Position numbers and translations under genes: made by a program | Shown: positions 7,580 to 15,891 of the stretch, piece after piece | Numbering within the stretch: the first letter of the stretch is position 1 | Layout: the number at the start of each line of letters is the position of its first letter | The notes under the pieces: model-generated | Told to the model about the DNA's origin: nothing | What the model saw: the letters and a program-made list of their open reading frames with translations, nothing else | Database searches by the model: none | Assembly: GCF_025564065.1 (NCBI RefSeq) | Contig: NZ_JAMGZK010000034.1 | Coordinates: 42,358-106,357, forward strand | From: Silvania hatchlandensis | Lineage (GTDB): Bacteria > Pseudomonadota > Gammaproteobacteria > Enterobacterales > Enterobacteriaceae | Direction: 5' to 3' | DNA length: 64,000 nucleotides

Positions 7580-8629
7580 ATGAAATTCATTCTATTCACC
7601 GCCATGCTGCTGACGGCAATGGCCAGCGTCACCTCCGCCAGCGCGGCGGATTACAAGAAGAACCCGTTTACCCTCGTCTACGACGGCGCCATCACCGAGA
7701 ACGTCACAGGCAAGGTCAACATCCATCCGGTGAAGTACGACCTGCATGGCATCCAGATTGCGGCGAATGTCTATACGCCCGCTGACTACGATCCCGCCAA
7801 AAAATACCCAACGGTGGTGGTGGCCCATCCGAATGGCGGCGTGAAAGAGCAGGTCGCCGGACTGTATGCGCAGCGTCTGGCCGAACACGGATACATCACC
7901 ATTACCGCCGATGCGGCTTATCAGGGTGCCAGCGGCGGAATGCCTCGCAGCGTGGATAAACCCGCCAACCGCATTGAGGATATTCACGGCATGGCGGACT
8001 ACATCAGCCAGTACCCCGGGGTGGATACCGCCCGCATCGGCCTGCTGGGCATCTGCGGTGGTGGGGGTTACTCACTGAAAGCCGCCCAGACGGATAAGCG
8101 CTTTAAAGCCCTGGCAACGCTGAGCATGTTTGACTCGGGTCGTGTGCGTCGCAACGGTTATCAGGACTCACAGATCGCCACGATTCAGGACCGACTGAAG
8201 CTGGCCAGCGAGGCGCGCGCCAAAGAAGCCGCTACCGGCGACGTCAGCTATTCCGGTGACGCCAACCTGACCGATGCACAAATCGCCAAACTGCCGTTTG
8301 AACTTTACCGCCAGGGCTACGCGTATTACTGGAAAACGCACGCCCATCCCAACTCCACGTTCCGCTATACCACCAGCAGCCTGCTGGATTTGATGCGCTT
8401 TGATGCGCAGAGCAATATGGATCTCATCAATCAGCCGCTGCTTATGATGGCCGGTACGAAAGCCGACTCGCTGTACATGACTGAAAGTGCCTACAAGCTG
8501 GCCACCGGCACACAGAATAAAGAGCTGTTCCTGATCGACGGCGCAACGCATATCGAAACCTACTGGGTTCCTCGCTACGTTGAGCAGGCGATGAATAAGC
8601 TGGATACCTTCTTCGATAAGAATATTTAA
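7580..8629 (+). CDS. Exported dienelactone hydrolase-like alpha/beta hydrolase
   Basis: The 349-residue protein has a Sec signal peptide (MKFILFTAMLLTAMASVTSASA|AD) and an alpha/beta-hydrolase core: 'YPTVVVAHPNGGVKEQ' (oxyanion strand) and nucleophile elbow 'GLLGICGGGGYS' with Cys159 in the Ser position. A Cys nucleophile in G-x-C-x-G is the mark of dienelactone hydrolases; the acid and His may lie in 'LLMMAGTKADSLY' and 'LIDGATHIETY'. The mature protein is longer than classical DLH (about 240). GGAGAA lies seven bases before the ATG. It is divergent from the two-component regulator and faces the exported cupin/CMD operon, so joint action on lactone-like compounds is plausible but unproven. 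Confidence 0.85.
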   Translation: MKFILFTAMLLTAMASVTSASAADYKKNPFTLVYDGAITENVTGKVNIHPVKYDLHGIQIAANVYTPADYDPAKKYPTVVVAHPNGGVKEQVAGLYAQRLAEHGYITITADAAYQGASGGMPRSVDKPANRIEDIHGMADYISQYPGVDTARIGLLGICGGGGYSLKAAQTDKRFKALATLSMFDSGRVRRNGYQDSQIATIQDRLKLASEARAKEAATGDVSYSGDANLTDAQIAKLPFELYRQGYAYYWKTHAHPNSTFRYTTSSLLDLMRFDAQSNMDLINQPLLMMAGTKADSLYMTESAYKLATGTQNKELFLIDGATHIETYWVPRYVEQAMNKLDTFFDKNI

Positions 8630-8707
8630 CGCGGTAGCGGCGCTTCAGACGATTAGGTCAGCATAGCGAAAGGGGGGTGAAAGATAATTACGTCCAATGA
8701 ATAGGCG

Positions 8708-9259
8708 TTATGAATGACATTCATAAACCTGTTGTGCCGCACGTAAATCTGCGAGGGTATCGATGTCGAGCACGATGCCGTAGTCGGAGAGGGAAATGTC
8801 TTTTACCTCTCCCTGCTGTCGGGCGCGCATCACAATCTGTTTTGCGCCCCTATCGCCTGACAGCGCCCGCAACGCCGGACCGTATTCGCGCCGAAATCCC
8901 ACCGGATGGCCCTGTTGCTGGTGGTAGTGGGGAACCACAATCATGTTTTCCGCCAACCCGTCGGCGACGCGCTGCAAAGAGTGGGGCTGAACCAGGGGGA
9001 GGTCGGCAGGCAGAATTAACCATCCCGGGGCGTGGCGCGTAGCCTGGACGCCAAGGGCAACAGACTCGCCCATGCCCCGCGTCCCGCCCTCCGGCCTGAC
9101 CAGATACCACGGCAGATGCGCGGCGTCGACGGCCTGAATCACCCGCGTCAGGACAGATTCTCCGCCCAGCAGCGCATCAAGTTTATGGCTCATGCCGCCG
9201 GACGCAAGAAACCGTTCTCCGCGTCCGGCAGCAAGAATAATCACCACCGGCGAGGCCAT
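8708..9259 (-). CDS. MocA-like molybdenum cofactor cytidylyltransferase
   Basis: The 183-residue protein is a MobA/MocA-type nucleotidyltransferase: 'VIILAAGRGERF' is the G-x-G-x-R nucleotide loop, followed by 'HKLDALLGGESVL', 'WLILPADLPLV' (metal-binding acidic motif) and 'PHYHQQQGHPVGF'. This family adds CMP to molybdopterin to make the MCD form of the cofactor used by PaoABC and other xanthine-oxidase family enzymes. It overlaps the paoD stop by one base (TAATG) and is the last gene of the pao operon. In E. coli mocA is not part of paoABCD, so this linked copy looks dedicated. It is clearly diverged from the E. coli MocA sequence as I remember it. Confidence 0.85.
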   Translation of the reverse strand: MASPVVIILAAGRGERFLASGGMSHKLDALLGGESVLTRVIQAVDAAHLPWYLVRPEGGTRGMGESVALGVQATRHAPGWLILPADLPLVQPHSLQRVADGLAENMIVVPHYHQQQGHPVGFRREYGPALRALSGDRGAKQIVMRARQQGEVKDISLSDYGIVLDIDTLADLRAAQQVYECHS

Positions 9260-10197
9260 TATCCCTCTCCCTGATTCAGCCGCACCGCCGCCACATCCGC
9301 CAGAATCGACAGCGCCAGGCTGCGTGCATCCCGGGCTTTAGGGAAGATGCCGATTGGCGCCCTGATGCGGTCTATCTCTTCCTCATGCCAGCCGAGATCG
9401 CGCAGTTTTTGCCTGCGCAGGCCATGCGTCCGCTGGCTGCCCAGCGCCCCGATGTAAAACGGATGGGCGTCGCGCGCGGCCTGCAGAACGGGCAGCTCGC
9501 GATCCAGATCGTGCCACAGCAGGATCACCGCCGTGTCCATATCAATCGCTACAGCGCTGTGCGCAGAAAAAGGGTCGGGGGCCACAATGTCATAGCCTGC
9601 CGCTGCAGCCAGCTCAGCCGTGGCCTGGGCTTCAAGCGATCGTCCGTGGATCATCAGCTGCACGCCCGGGTAATAGCCAATCTCGATCCCGCCGTGATGC
9701 CAGCCGGTGCGGGTTAACGCAGGCAGACAGGAGAGCCGTTGCGTACGCGGGACGTAGCGCAGGCCAGCCGGCTGGCGCTGCTCCAGACGATTAAGGACCG
9801 CCAGCAGCGGCTGCGCCGAGCGCAGCTTATGAATGGCCAGCGTAATCCCGCCCCCGCAGGGAAGGACAATGTCGAACCACGGCGATCCCTGCCCGTATCG
9901 CACCTCGCGATCCCGTCCGGAGGCGATCGCCTCCAGCGCTTCAAACGCCGCTGCCGCTTCAACGCAGCCCCCGGAGACGAAGCCGCAATACTGACCGTCG
10001 TCGCGCACCACCATCTGCGCACCCAGCGATCGCGCCGCGCCGCCGCGAATGGCAACCAGCGTCACCAGCGCAGCGTCTTTGCCGGACATCAACGCCTCGA
10101 CCGCGAAGCGCAGTATTTCCCTGCTGTCGTCCGTCAGAAATGCCGGTTGCGGGGTACACAGGCGCTCGTCCGCCAGGCCAGTATGAGAGTAGGGCAT
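9259..10197 (-). CDS. paoD: PaoD/XdhC-family molybdenum cofactor insertion chaperone
   Basis: The 312-residue protein has the XdhC N-terminal domain ('EALMSGKDAALVTLVAIRGGAARSLGAQMVVRDDGQYCGFVSGGCVE') and the C-terminal Rossmann domain ending 'FYIGALGSQRTHGLRRQKLRDLG...RIRAPIGIFPKARDARSLALSILADVAA'. XdhC/PaoD proteins bind the matured cofactor and insert it into the large subunit without staying in the enzyme. The gene lies 9 bp after paoC and one base ahead of the mocA-like gene, the same place as paoD in E. coli. The Cys in 'SGGCVEAA' matches the conserved family Cys. Confidence 0.88.
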   Translation of the reverse strand: MPYSHTGLADERLCTPQPAFLTDDSREILRFAVEALMSGKDAALVTLVAIRGGAARSLGAQMVVRDDGQYCGFVSGGCVEAAAAFEALEAIASGRDREVRYGQGSPWFDIVLPCGGGITLAIHKLRSAQPLLAVLNRLEQRQPAGLRYVPRTQRLSCLPALTRTGWHHGGIEIGYYPGVQLMIHGRSLEAQATAELAAAAGYDIVAPDPFSAHSAVAIDMDTAVILLWHDLDRELPVLQAARDAHPFYIGALGSQRTHGLRRQKLRDLGWHEEEIDRIRAPIGIFPKARDARSLALSILADVAAVRLNQGEG

Positions 10198-10206
10198 CGT
10201 TCCTCC

Positions 10207-12405
10207 TTACACCACGTCCGGCAGGGCGCTGAGTAGCTTATCCAGGGTAATGGGATAGTCCCGGACTCTCACCCCCGTTGCGTTATAGACTGCATTGGCG
10301 ATGGCGGCACCCACCCCGCATAAGCCGAGTTCACCCACCCCTTTGGCTTTCATCGGGGAGGAGATGGGGTCGGTATCCTCGAGGAAAATCACCTTCTGCT
10401 CGGGAACGTCGGCATGAACCGGGACTTCATACCCTGCCATATCGTGATTAACGAAATAGCCCAGCCGGGTATCGACGGCCAGCTCTTCCATCAGCGCGGC
10501 GCCCAGCCCCATGGTCATCGCCCCAATCACCTGGCTGCGGGCGGTTTTTGGATTCAAAATGCGCCCGGCGGCGCACACCGCCAGCATCCGGCGTACCCGC
10601 ACCTCCCCGGTCGCGCTGTCCACGCCCACCTCGACAAAATGTCCGGCAAACGTCGACTGCTGATACTGCTTCGCCAGATCGCCAAACTCGATACTGTCTT
10701 CGGCGCTCAGCGGGCCGCTGGCGGCAGCCTCGGCAATGTTCGCGCTGCGTGAACCGCTGATTATCTTCCCGTCACTGAATTGCGCCTGGTTCGGATCAAA
10801 ACCCAGCTTCGCGGCAACCGCTTCACGCAGCTTGATGCAGGCGGCGTACACCCCGGCGGTGGAGGTGTTTGCGCCCCATTGCCCGCCGGAACCGGCCGAC
10901 ACCGGGAAGCTGGAATCCCCCAGATGTACTGCCACTTTTTCCAGCGGCACGCCCATCATTTCAGCCGCCGTCTGGGCGAGGATGGTGTAGCTCCCGGTGC
11001 CGATGTCGGTCATGTCCGTCTCCACCGTCACCTTGCCGTCGGCATCCAGATGTACCCGCGCGGCGGATTTTTCTAACAGGTTGTTGCGAAAACCGGCCGC
11101 CACGCCGATCCCCACTCGCCAGCGCCCATCCTGCACCTGGCCGGGCGTGGGATTACGATCCTTCCAGCCAAACTGTTCTGCCCCCGTTCGCAGACACTCA
11201 ACAAGCTGGCGGCGGGAGAAAAAACGCTCCGGGTTGGCCGGATCGACCTGGGTGTCATTGAGGATGCGAAACTCAACCGGATCGATACCCGCTTTTTCCG
11301 CCAGCTCATCAATGGCGATTTCAAGCGCCATCAGGCCCGGTGCTTCACCGGGGGCGCGCATGGCGTTGCCCTCGGGGAGATCGAGTGTTGCCAGCCGCAG
11401 ACCGGTATGGCGATTGGCCCCGGCGTAAAGCAGTTCGGTCTGCTGTACTGCCGTCTCCGGCGTGCCGCCAGGCAGATTACCGGACCAGCTATCGTGGGCG
11501 ATGGCGGTAATTTTCCCCGCTGCGTCGGTCCCGATACGGATGTGCTGAATAGTGGCCGGACGGTGGGTGGTGTTATTGGGGATAGCCGGTCGCGGGAGCA
11601 TCACTTTCACCGGGCGCTTTACCGCGCGGGCCGCCAGCGCGGCCAGCAGGGCGTCGCTGCGCAGGAACAGCTTGCCGCCAAACCCGCCACCGATGTAGGG
11701 CGACAGAATGCGAACGTTCTCCGGGGCGATCTTCAGGGTTTTAGCCAGATCGGAGCGACACCAGTCGATCATCTGGTTCGAGGTCCAGACGGTCACCTTA
11801 TCACCTTCCCAGACGGCCATCGACGCATGCGGTTCCATCGCCATATGGCTTTGATCGGGCGTGGTATAGGTAGCATCTAGCGTCACCGCCGCCGCCGAAA
11901 AAGCGGCCTCAAAATCCCCGGTGTTTTTGTCGGGCGTGTCCTCTGGCGGCGCCTTGACGGTCGGTTTTGCATCTGAGAGCGAGTAAGCGCCTGGGTCGCG
12001 GCGATAGGTCACCTGCACCAGCGACGCCGCCGCGCGGGCCTGCTCGAACGTCTCGGCAACCACCAGCGCCACGGCCTGATGGTAATGTTCGATGGTTGGG
12101 CCGCCCAGCAGCGTGGCGGTGTTTTTATCCCCTTTACCGAGCGCGCCCGCGTTGCTGGCGGTGATCACCGTTAATACACCCGGTGCGTTTTTCGCGGCAT
12201 CTGTTTCGATGGCGGCGATCCGCCCTTTGGCGATTGCCGAACCGACGACATAGCCATAGGCGGCATTGGGTGCCTGTTCATGCCACTCGTAGGCGTAGTG
12301 TGCCGTGCCGGTGGTTTTTTGCGGACCGTCGATACGATCGTGCGGCTGGCTGACCACCTTAAGCTGGTCAATGGGGTTTTCCCCTGCCGGTTTATCAAAT
12401 TTCAT
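10207..12405 (-). CDS. paoC: Periplasmic aldehyde oxidoreductase, molybdenum-binding subunit
   Basis: The 732-residue subunit matches PaoC (YagR) in length and in both MoCo-binding regions: '[36 protein letters not shown]', '[23 protein letters not shown]', '[24 protein letters not shown]' and '[19 protein letters not shown]', whose Glu is the conserved catalytic base of xanthine-oxidase family enzymes. The enzyme oxidises aromatic and other aldehydes to acids in the periplasm. It has no signal peptide; the folded complex is exported on the Tat signal of PaoA. Its ATG overlaps the paoB stop (ATGA). Confidence 0.94.
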   Translation of the reverse strand: MKFDKPAGENPIDQLKVVSQPHDRIDGPQKTTGTAHYAYEWHEQAPNAAYGYVVGSAIAKGRIAAIETDAAKNAPGVLTVITASNAGALGKGDKNTATLLGGPTIEHYHQAVALVVAETFEQARAAASLVQVTYRRDPGAYSLSDAKPTVKAPPEDTPDKNTGDFEAAFSAAAVTLDATYTTPDQSHMAMEPHASMAVWEGDKVTVWTSNQMIDWCRSDLAKTLKIAPENVRILSPYIGGGFGGKLFLRSDALLAALAARAVKRPVKVMLPRPAIPNNTTHRPATIQHIRIGTDAAGKITAIAHDSWSGNLPGGTPETAVQQTELLYAGANRHTGLRLATLDLPEGNAMRAPGEAPGLMALEIAIDELAEKAGIDPVEFRILNDTQVDPANPERFFSRRQLVECLRTGAEQFGWKDRNPTPGQVQDGRWRVGIGVAAGFRNNLLEKSAARVHLDADGKVTVETDMTDIGTGSYTILAQTAAEMMGVPLEKVAVHLGDSSFPVSAGSGGQWGANTSTAGVYAACIKLREAVAAKLGFDPNQAQFSDGKIISGSRSANIAEAAASGPLSAEDSIEFGDLAKQYQQSTFAGHFVEVGVDSATGEVRVRRMLAVCAAGRILNPKTARSQVIGAMTMGLGAALMEELAVDTRLGYFVNHDMAGYEVPVHADVPEQKVIFLEDTDPISSPMKAKGVGELGLCGVGAAIANAVYNATGVRVRDYPITLDKLLSALPDVV

Positions 12406-13358
12406 GCCTGAGCCCTCGCTTCTGTCAGCACGGAGGCAAGCGTTCGCTTCGCCAGGGTTAATTTGAACGCGTTTGCTGGCGTCGGGTGTGCGCTGGCGAA
12501 CAGCGCGTCATACACCGCCTGCGCGCCCTGCGGGAGCAGTGCATCGGCTTCAGTCATCCGCCACGGTTTATGCGCCACGCCGCCCAGCGCCACCCGTCCG
12601 CTACCGTCCGGCTGGACAATCGCAGCGACCGATACCAGCGCAAAAGCGTAGGAGGCGCGATCGCGCACCTTGCGGTAAATGTGTTTCCCGCCCGCGGGCG
12701 GCGGCAGGGTGACGGCGACGATAAGCTCGCCTGGCGTGAGCGTGGTTTCGAGATGGGGCGTTTTCCCCGGGGCGCGATAAAAGTCCGCCACCGGGATGGT
12801 GCGTTCTTTTCCGTCCGGGGTGATGGTTTCTACCACTGCATCCAGCAGCCGCATGGCGACGGCCATGTCGCTCGGATGGGTGGCAATGCAGGCTTCACTC
12901 ACCCCGACGACCGCATGCTGACGGCTAAAGCCTTCCAGCGCCGCGCAGCCGCTGCCGGGCAGGCGTTTATTGCAGGGCTGGTTGGTGTCGTAAAAATAGG
13001 GGCAGCGCGTGCGCTGCAGAAGATTACCCGCCGTGGTGGCCTGGTTGCGCAGCTGACCGGACGCCCCGGCAAGCAGCGCGCGGCACAGTACGGCGTAGTC
13101 ACGCCGGACGCGATCGTCAGCCGCCAGATCGGTGTTACGCACCAGCGCCCCGATACGCAAACCGCCCCCATCAGTGCCGGCAATGTTATCCAGGCCCAGT
13201 CCGTTGACGTCGATCAGGTGGGTCGGGGTCTCAATCTCCAGCTTCATCAGGTCGAGCAGATTGGTGCCCCCGGCGATAAATTTGGCCCCGCGCGTGCGCC
13301 GGGCGCTGGCGGCGGCCTCGGCCGGGGTTTTTACGCGCTCATAGGTAAAGGCTTTCAT
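12402..13358 (-). CDS. paoB: Periplasmic aldehyde oxidoreductase, FAD-binding subunit
   Basis: The 318-residue subunit corresponds to PaoB (YagS). FAD-binding motifs are '[30 protein letters not shown]' and '[21 protein letters not shown]', the latter continuing into '[17 protein letters not shown]', the Cys-containing insert that in E. coli PaoB binds an extra 4Fe-4S cluster. The C-terminal part ('[12 protein letters not shown]...[19 protein letters not shown]') is the CO-dehydrogenase flavoprotein C-domain. The start overlaps the paoA stop and the stop overlaps the paoC start, so the three subunits are translationally coupled. Confidence 0.94.
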   Translation of the reverse strand: MKAFTYERVKTPAEAAASARRTRGAKFIAGGTNLLDLMKLEIETPTHLIDVNGLGLDNIAGTDGGGLRIGALVRNTDLAADDRVRRDYAVLCRALLAGASGQLRNQATTAGNLLQRTRCPYFYDTNQPCNKRLPGSGCAALEGFSRQHAVVGVSEACIATHPSDMAVAMRLLDAVVETITPDGKERTIPVADFYRAPGKTPHLETTLTPGELIVAVTLPPPAGGKHIYRKVRDRASYAFALVSVAAIVQPDGSGRVALGGVAHKPWRMTEADALLPQGAQAVYDALFASAHPTPANAFKLTLAKRTLASVLTEARAQA

Positions 13359-14026
13359 GATTTTAGCCCCCCGGCGGCGTCTTCAATGGCGGCAAGAATA
13401 TTGGCGTATGCGCCGCAGCGGCAGATATTGCCGCTCATGCGCTCGCGGATCTCGTCCGCGGTCATGTCCGGAGGGGAAACCAGATCGAGCGTGACGTGGC
13501 TGGGAATGCCCTCCTTGATCTCTTGCAGTACCGCCACCGAAGAGCAGATCTGTCCTGAGGTACAGTAGCCGCACTGGAAACCATCATGTTTGATAAACGC
13601 CGCCTGCATCGGATGGAGATTGTCAGGCGAACCCAGCCCTTCGATGGTGGTAATGTCGGCATCCTGATGCATCACCGCCAGCGTCAGGCAGGCGTTGATC
13701 CTGCGGCCATTCACCAGCACGGTACAGGCCCCGCACTGCCCGTGGTCGCAGCCTTTTTTCGTGCCGGTCAGATGCAAATTTTCACGCAGCGCATCCAGCA
13801 GCGTGGTACGTGTATCCACCTCCAGCTGCTGGCTTTTGCCGTTTACGCGCAGGGTCAACGGTAGGATTTCCGGCGGTGGCGTGACGGCGGGTTCGCCTTC
13901 GGCCAGCGCTGAATGCGGATAAACCGCCACCGTTGCTGCCGTGGCCGCACTCACTTTGAGTAGGGTCCGACGGGTCAGACTGAAATCACCCCGATGGTCT
14001 TCAGGATGTTCGCCTTGGTTGCTCAT
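13355..14026 (-). CDS. paoA: Periplasmic aldehyde oxidoreductase, 2Fe-2S subunit with Tat signal
   Basis: The ATG at 14026 is chosen because GGAGG lies seven bases upstream; an in-frame ATG at 14074 has no such site. The product starts with a twin-arginine signal ('[27 protein letters not shown]'), then a plant-type ferredoxin domain ('[22 protein letters not shown]') and a four-helix domain with the second cluster ('[10 protein letters not shown]...[11 protein letters not shown]'). This is PaoA (YagT). It carries electrons from the molybdenum centre to FAD and exports the complex. It is the first gene of paoABCD-mocA-like, so the promoter should lie in the 195-bp gap before the DUF1493 gene. 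Confidence 0.94.
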   Translation of the reverse strand: MSNQGEHPEDHRGDFSLTRRTLLKVSAATAATVAVYPHSALAEGEPAVTPPPEILPLTLRVNGKSQQLEVDTRTTLLDALRENLHLTGTKKGCDHGQCGACTVLVNGRRINACLTLAVMHQDADITTIEGLGSPDNLHPMQAAFIKHDGFQCGYCTSGQICSSVAVLQEIKEGIPSHVTLDLVSPPDMTADEIRERMSGNICRCGAYANILAAIEDAAGGLKS

Positions 14027-14220
14027 ACCAGGCCTCCGGTATTCAAAAGGGGAAAAGAACGAGAAGGGGTGCAACGATGCTGTCTGTTTTTTAAACGTTA
14101 AGCATAGTCGGCGAAGTGGGTGGGATTATTCTTAAAACCTGAATGCGGTGATGAGCGGGACTGATTAATGAATGATGGTGAAGGGCGTGATGAGCGGGGC
14201 CTGGATAAACAGTGCCAGTA

Positions 14221-14553
14221 TCAGTTAAAAAGCCATCTCCCAGCGGCGGCTGATTCAGCAAACATCCTGACGGTTAAAGGTAGGCGTTTAGCGTCTATAT
14301 CTTCCCGCTTTGCTTTAAACCAACGTGTCAGCAAAGGGGTATTTTGCCACGGAAAATAACAAGACCACCTGACAACCGACAGGTCTACATTAAAGGTTTG
14401 CTCAAACGCGTTCAGGGCATCATGCAGATCGTCACCAGGTGCATCGAATAGATCTGAATCGAGTTCCAGAGGGATCTCTTCCCCATTTCCGCTAAGATAG
14501 CCGGGGATTTCTTCCCGGAATAGCGCTAATACCTTGTCATGAATGGTACTCAT
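14221..14553 (-). CDS. DUF1493-family small protein, third gene of an hcp cluster
   Basis: The 110-residue acidic-to-neutral protein reads 'IHDKVLALFREEIPGYL...LELDSDLFDAPGDDLHDALNAFEQTFNVDLSVVRWSCYFPWQNTPLLTRWFK', a pattern I recognise as DUF1493, whose N-terminal part resembles an acyl-carrier-protein fold ('DSDLFDAPGDDLHDAL' sits where the ACP D-S-L motif would be). I chose the ATG at 14553 because it overlaps the upstream stop (TGATG) and so is translationally coupled. As the last gene of an hcp-containing trio it may be an immunity or accessory protein, but that is inference. Confidence 0.65.
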   Translation of the reverse strand: MSTIHDKVLALFREEIPGYLSGNGEEIPLELDSDLFDAPGDDLHDALNAFEQTFNVDLSVVRWSCYFPWQNTPLLTRWFKAKREDIDAKRLPLTVRMFAESAAAGRWLFN

Positions 14554-15002
14554 CAGAAGTATGTCCACGGTATTCGGTCGTTGGGACGGGCAATCAGATT
14601 ATATTTTGCCTGAGTTTTCCTGGAAACTTGATAAATGGAGTTTACCAGACCTATCCATCCCAACCAGGGAACGTAACGGGCAATGACAGCAGCGAGTTTG
14701 GTGGTCTTTTGCATTCTCACGCCAACAGGGGTCAGAACTCTTATACCGAAAGGCACGCGTGCATCTCGTAATAGCATTCTTCCGTATTTGGAAATAACAC
14801 TTGTGCCCTTGAGGGCTTCACCCGGTTTCGTTCTGGTATTTAGCCAGGGTTGCCCTGCGAGAATCGCAGCACCTGATTCAATACCGAGCTCCAGCTCATC
14901 ACAAAATTGTTCGAGAAAAATCACGTCAAATAATTCACCGGGAGATAATTGATGTTGTCCGTGATAGAAATAGGTTCCATTAATTTCTTCAATAGTGTCC
15001 AT
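14553..15002 (-). CDS. Hcp-linked hypothetical protein with one hydrophobic segment (149 aa)
   Basis: No family is recognised with certainty. I chose the ATG at 15002 because AGGTGA precedes it and it starts 8 bp after the hcp stop; an upstream in-frame ATG at 15035 would overlap hcp. The N-terminal 50 residues are acidic ('GELFDVIFLEQFCDELELGIESGAAIL'), the middle is basic ('KYGRMLLRDARVPFGIRVLTPVGVRMQKTTK'), a hydrophobic stretch follows ('LAAVIARYVPWLGWIGLVNSIYQV') and the end is 'IPWTYF'. Sitting directly behind an orphan Hcp and coupled to the DUF1493 gene, it could be an Hcp-delivered cargo or its partner. This is a hypothesis from position only. Confidence 0.6.
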   Translation of the reverse strand: MDTIEEINGTYFYHGQHQLSPGELFDVIFLEQFCDELELGIESGAAILAGQPWLNTRTKPGEALKGTSVISKYGRMLLRDARVPFGIRVLTPVGVRMQKTTKLAAVIARYVPWLGWIGLVNSIYQVSRKTQAKYNLIARPNDRIPWTYF

Positions 15003-15010
15003 TGACTCAC

Positions 15011-15493
15011 CTATGCAGTCTGGCGCTCGTTCCATGCATCTTTAAATATTATATTTCCATCACAATGCTTCCAGGTGATTTTCTCATAGCGCAATTCAAC
15101 CGTCTCCAGATGGTTATTGTTTTTATCCTCAGGCGCTGCCATGGTGGGGGATATAGAGACAATTCGAACGCCTTCAAGCAGCATATTGAAATACTCTACC
15201 TCCTGACCGCCATCATTTATTTTGTACCATTTAATCTCGGCAGATTTCAGATTCTGACCGGTTGAAACAGCTTTGTAGAGATAGGGGCTTGAGTAATCGA
15301 ACTCTTTGACAATGATCATCGGTGAGTGCTGACGTGGGCCTGTTGGTTTACCTGTGAGGCTATCAGTCGGGATAGATAGGTTATGGTGAAATCCTTTAAA
15401 TTCTATGCTGTTTTCTCTTCCTGAAATATCGCAGCCGCCTTTAATCAGTGCGCCACCGTCGTCATAGATCCACAAATTACCCGGAATAGCCAT
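15011..15493 (-). CDS. Hcp-family type VI secretion tube protein (orphan)
   Basis: The 160-residue protein is a full-length Hcp: 'MAIPGNLWIYDDGGALIKGGCDISGRENSIEF', 'HNLSIPTDSLTGKPTGPRQHSPMIIVKEFDYSSPYLYKAV', 'SAEIKWYKINDGGQEVEYFNMLLEGVRIVSISP' and 'ETVELRYEKITWKHCDGNIIFKDAWNE' follow the enterobacterial Hcp pattern. Hcp hexamers form the inner tube of the T6SS and carry small effectors. No tssB/C/K, clpV or vgrG gene is in the window, so this is an orphan hcp with two small genes behind it, the usual layout of an auxiliary effector module. AGGGAAA precedes the ATG. The AT-rich 400 bp upstream probably holds its promoter. Confidence 0.92.
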   Translation of the reverse strand: MAIPGNLWIYDDGGALIKGGCDISGRENSIEFKGFHHNLSIPTDSLTGKPTGPRQHSPMIIVKEFDYSSPYLYKAVSTGQNLKSAEIKWYKINDGGQEVEYFNMLLEGVRIVSISPTMAAPEDKNNNHLETVELRYEKITWKHCDGNIIFKDAWNERQTA

Positions 15494-15891
15494 TTATTCA
15501 TTTCCCTATAAGATACCGTTGAGACAGTATAATGATTAATGGTTGATTGGCAATAAATGGATGTCAGAGGGCGTGTTTATAAATGAGAGTAATATGAGTG
15601 ATGATGTCATAACCTGAATAAATATTATTAGATCACCATTGGTGATTTAAAGGTTATAGCGCCCGTACTTGCCGGGGAAGTTTTTATGAGGTTGCTTATT
15701 TTTGGGTTAGATGTGAGGTAAGTATATAGATTATGCCGTTTACCTTTACAGGAAGAGTTAATTCATTCCTGTAAAATAGTTTCTGCATAAGCCATTACAA
15801 TTTTCAGTTTTCATTTGGTCTTAAGCATTTTCTATTTACGTCATTGCCTGTTAAACGCGCCAGACGCTCCCGCATCTGGCGCATTGCCTCC
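15494..15891. other. AT-rich non-coding gap upstream of hcp
   Basis: About 400 bp without a convincing gene. It is clearly more AT-rich than the flanks. Only two structures stand out: a 15-base near-palindrome (ATCACCA-T-TGGTGAT, 15632-15646) and the hairpin at 15857-15882 at the end of the GH88 gene. Low GC upstream of an accessory gene suggests H-NS-type silencing, but nothing in the sequence proves it. Confidence 0.5.
15857..15882 (-). terminator. Hairpin after the GH88 gene
   Basis: GCGCCAGA and TCTGGCGC form an eight-base GC-rich stem with a ten-base loop, 10 bp beyond the GH88 stop on the minus strand. Only GTTTAACA follows, so the T-run is weak. It probably ends the MFS-GH88 transcript, perhaps inefficiently. 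Confidence 0.45.

Noticed and set aside
12486..13568. 360-codon open frame on the plus strand
   Set aside because: It is antisense to paoB/paoA. The product is low-complexity, rich in Arg, Gly and His, with no domain, and mirrors the codon bias of the real genes.
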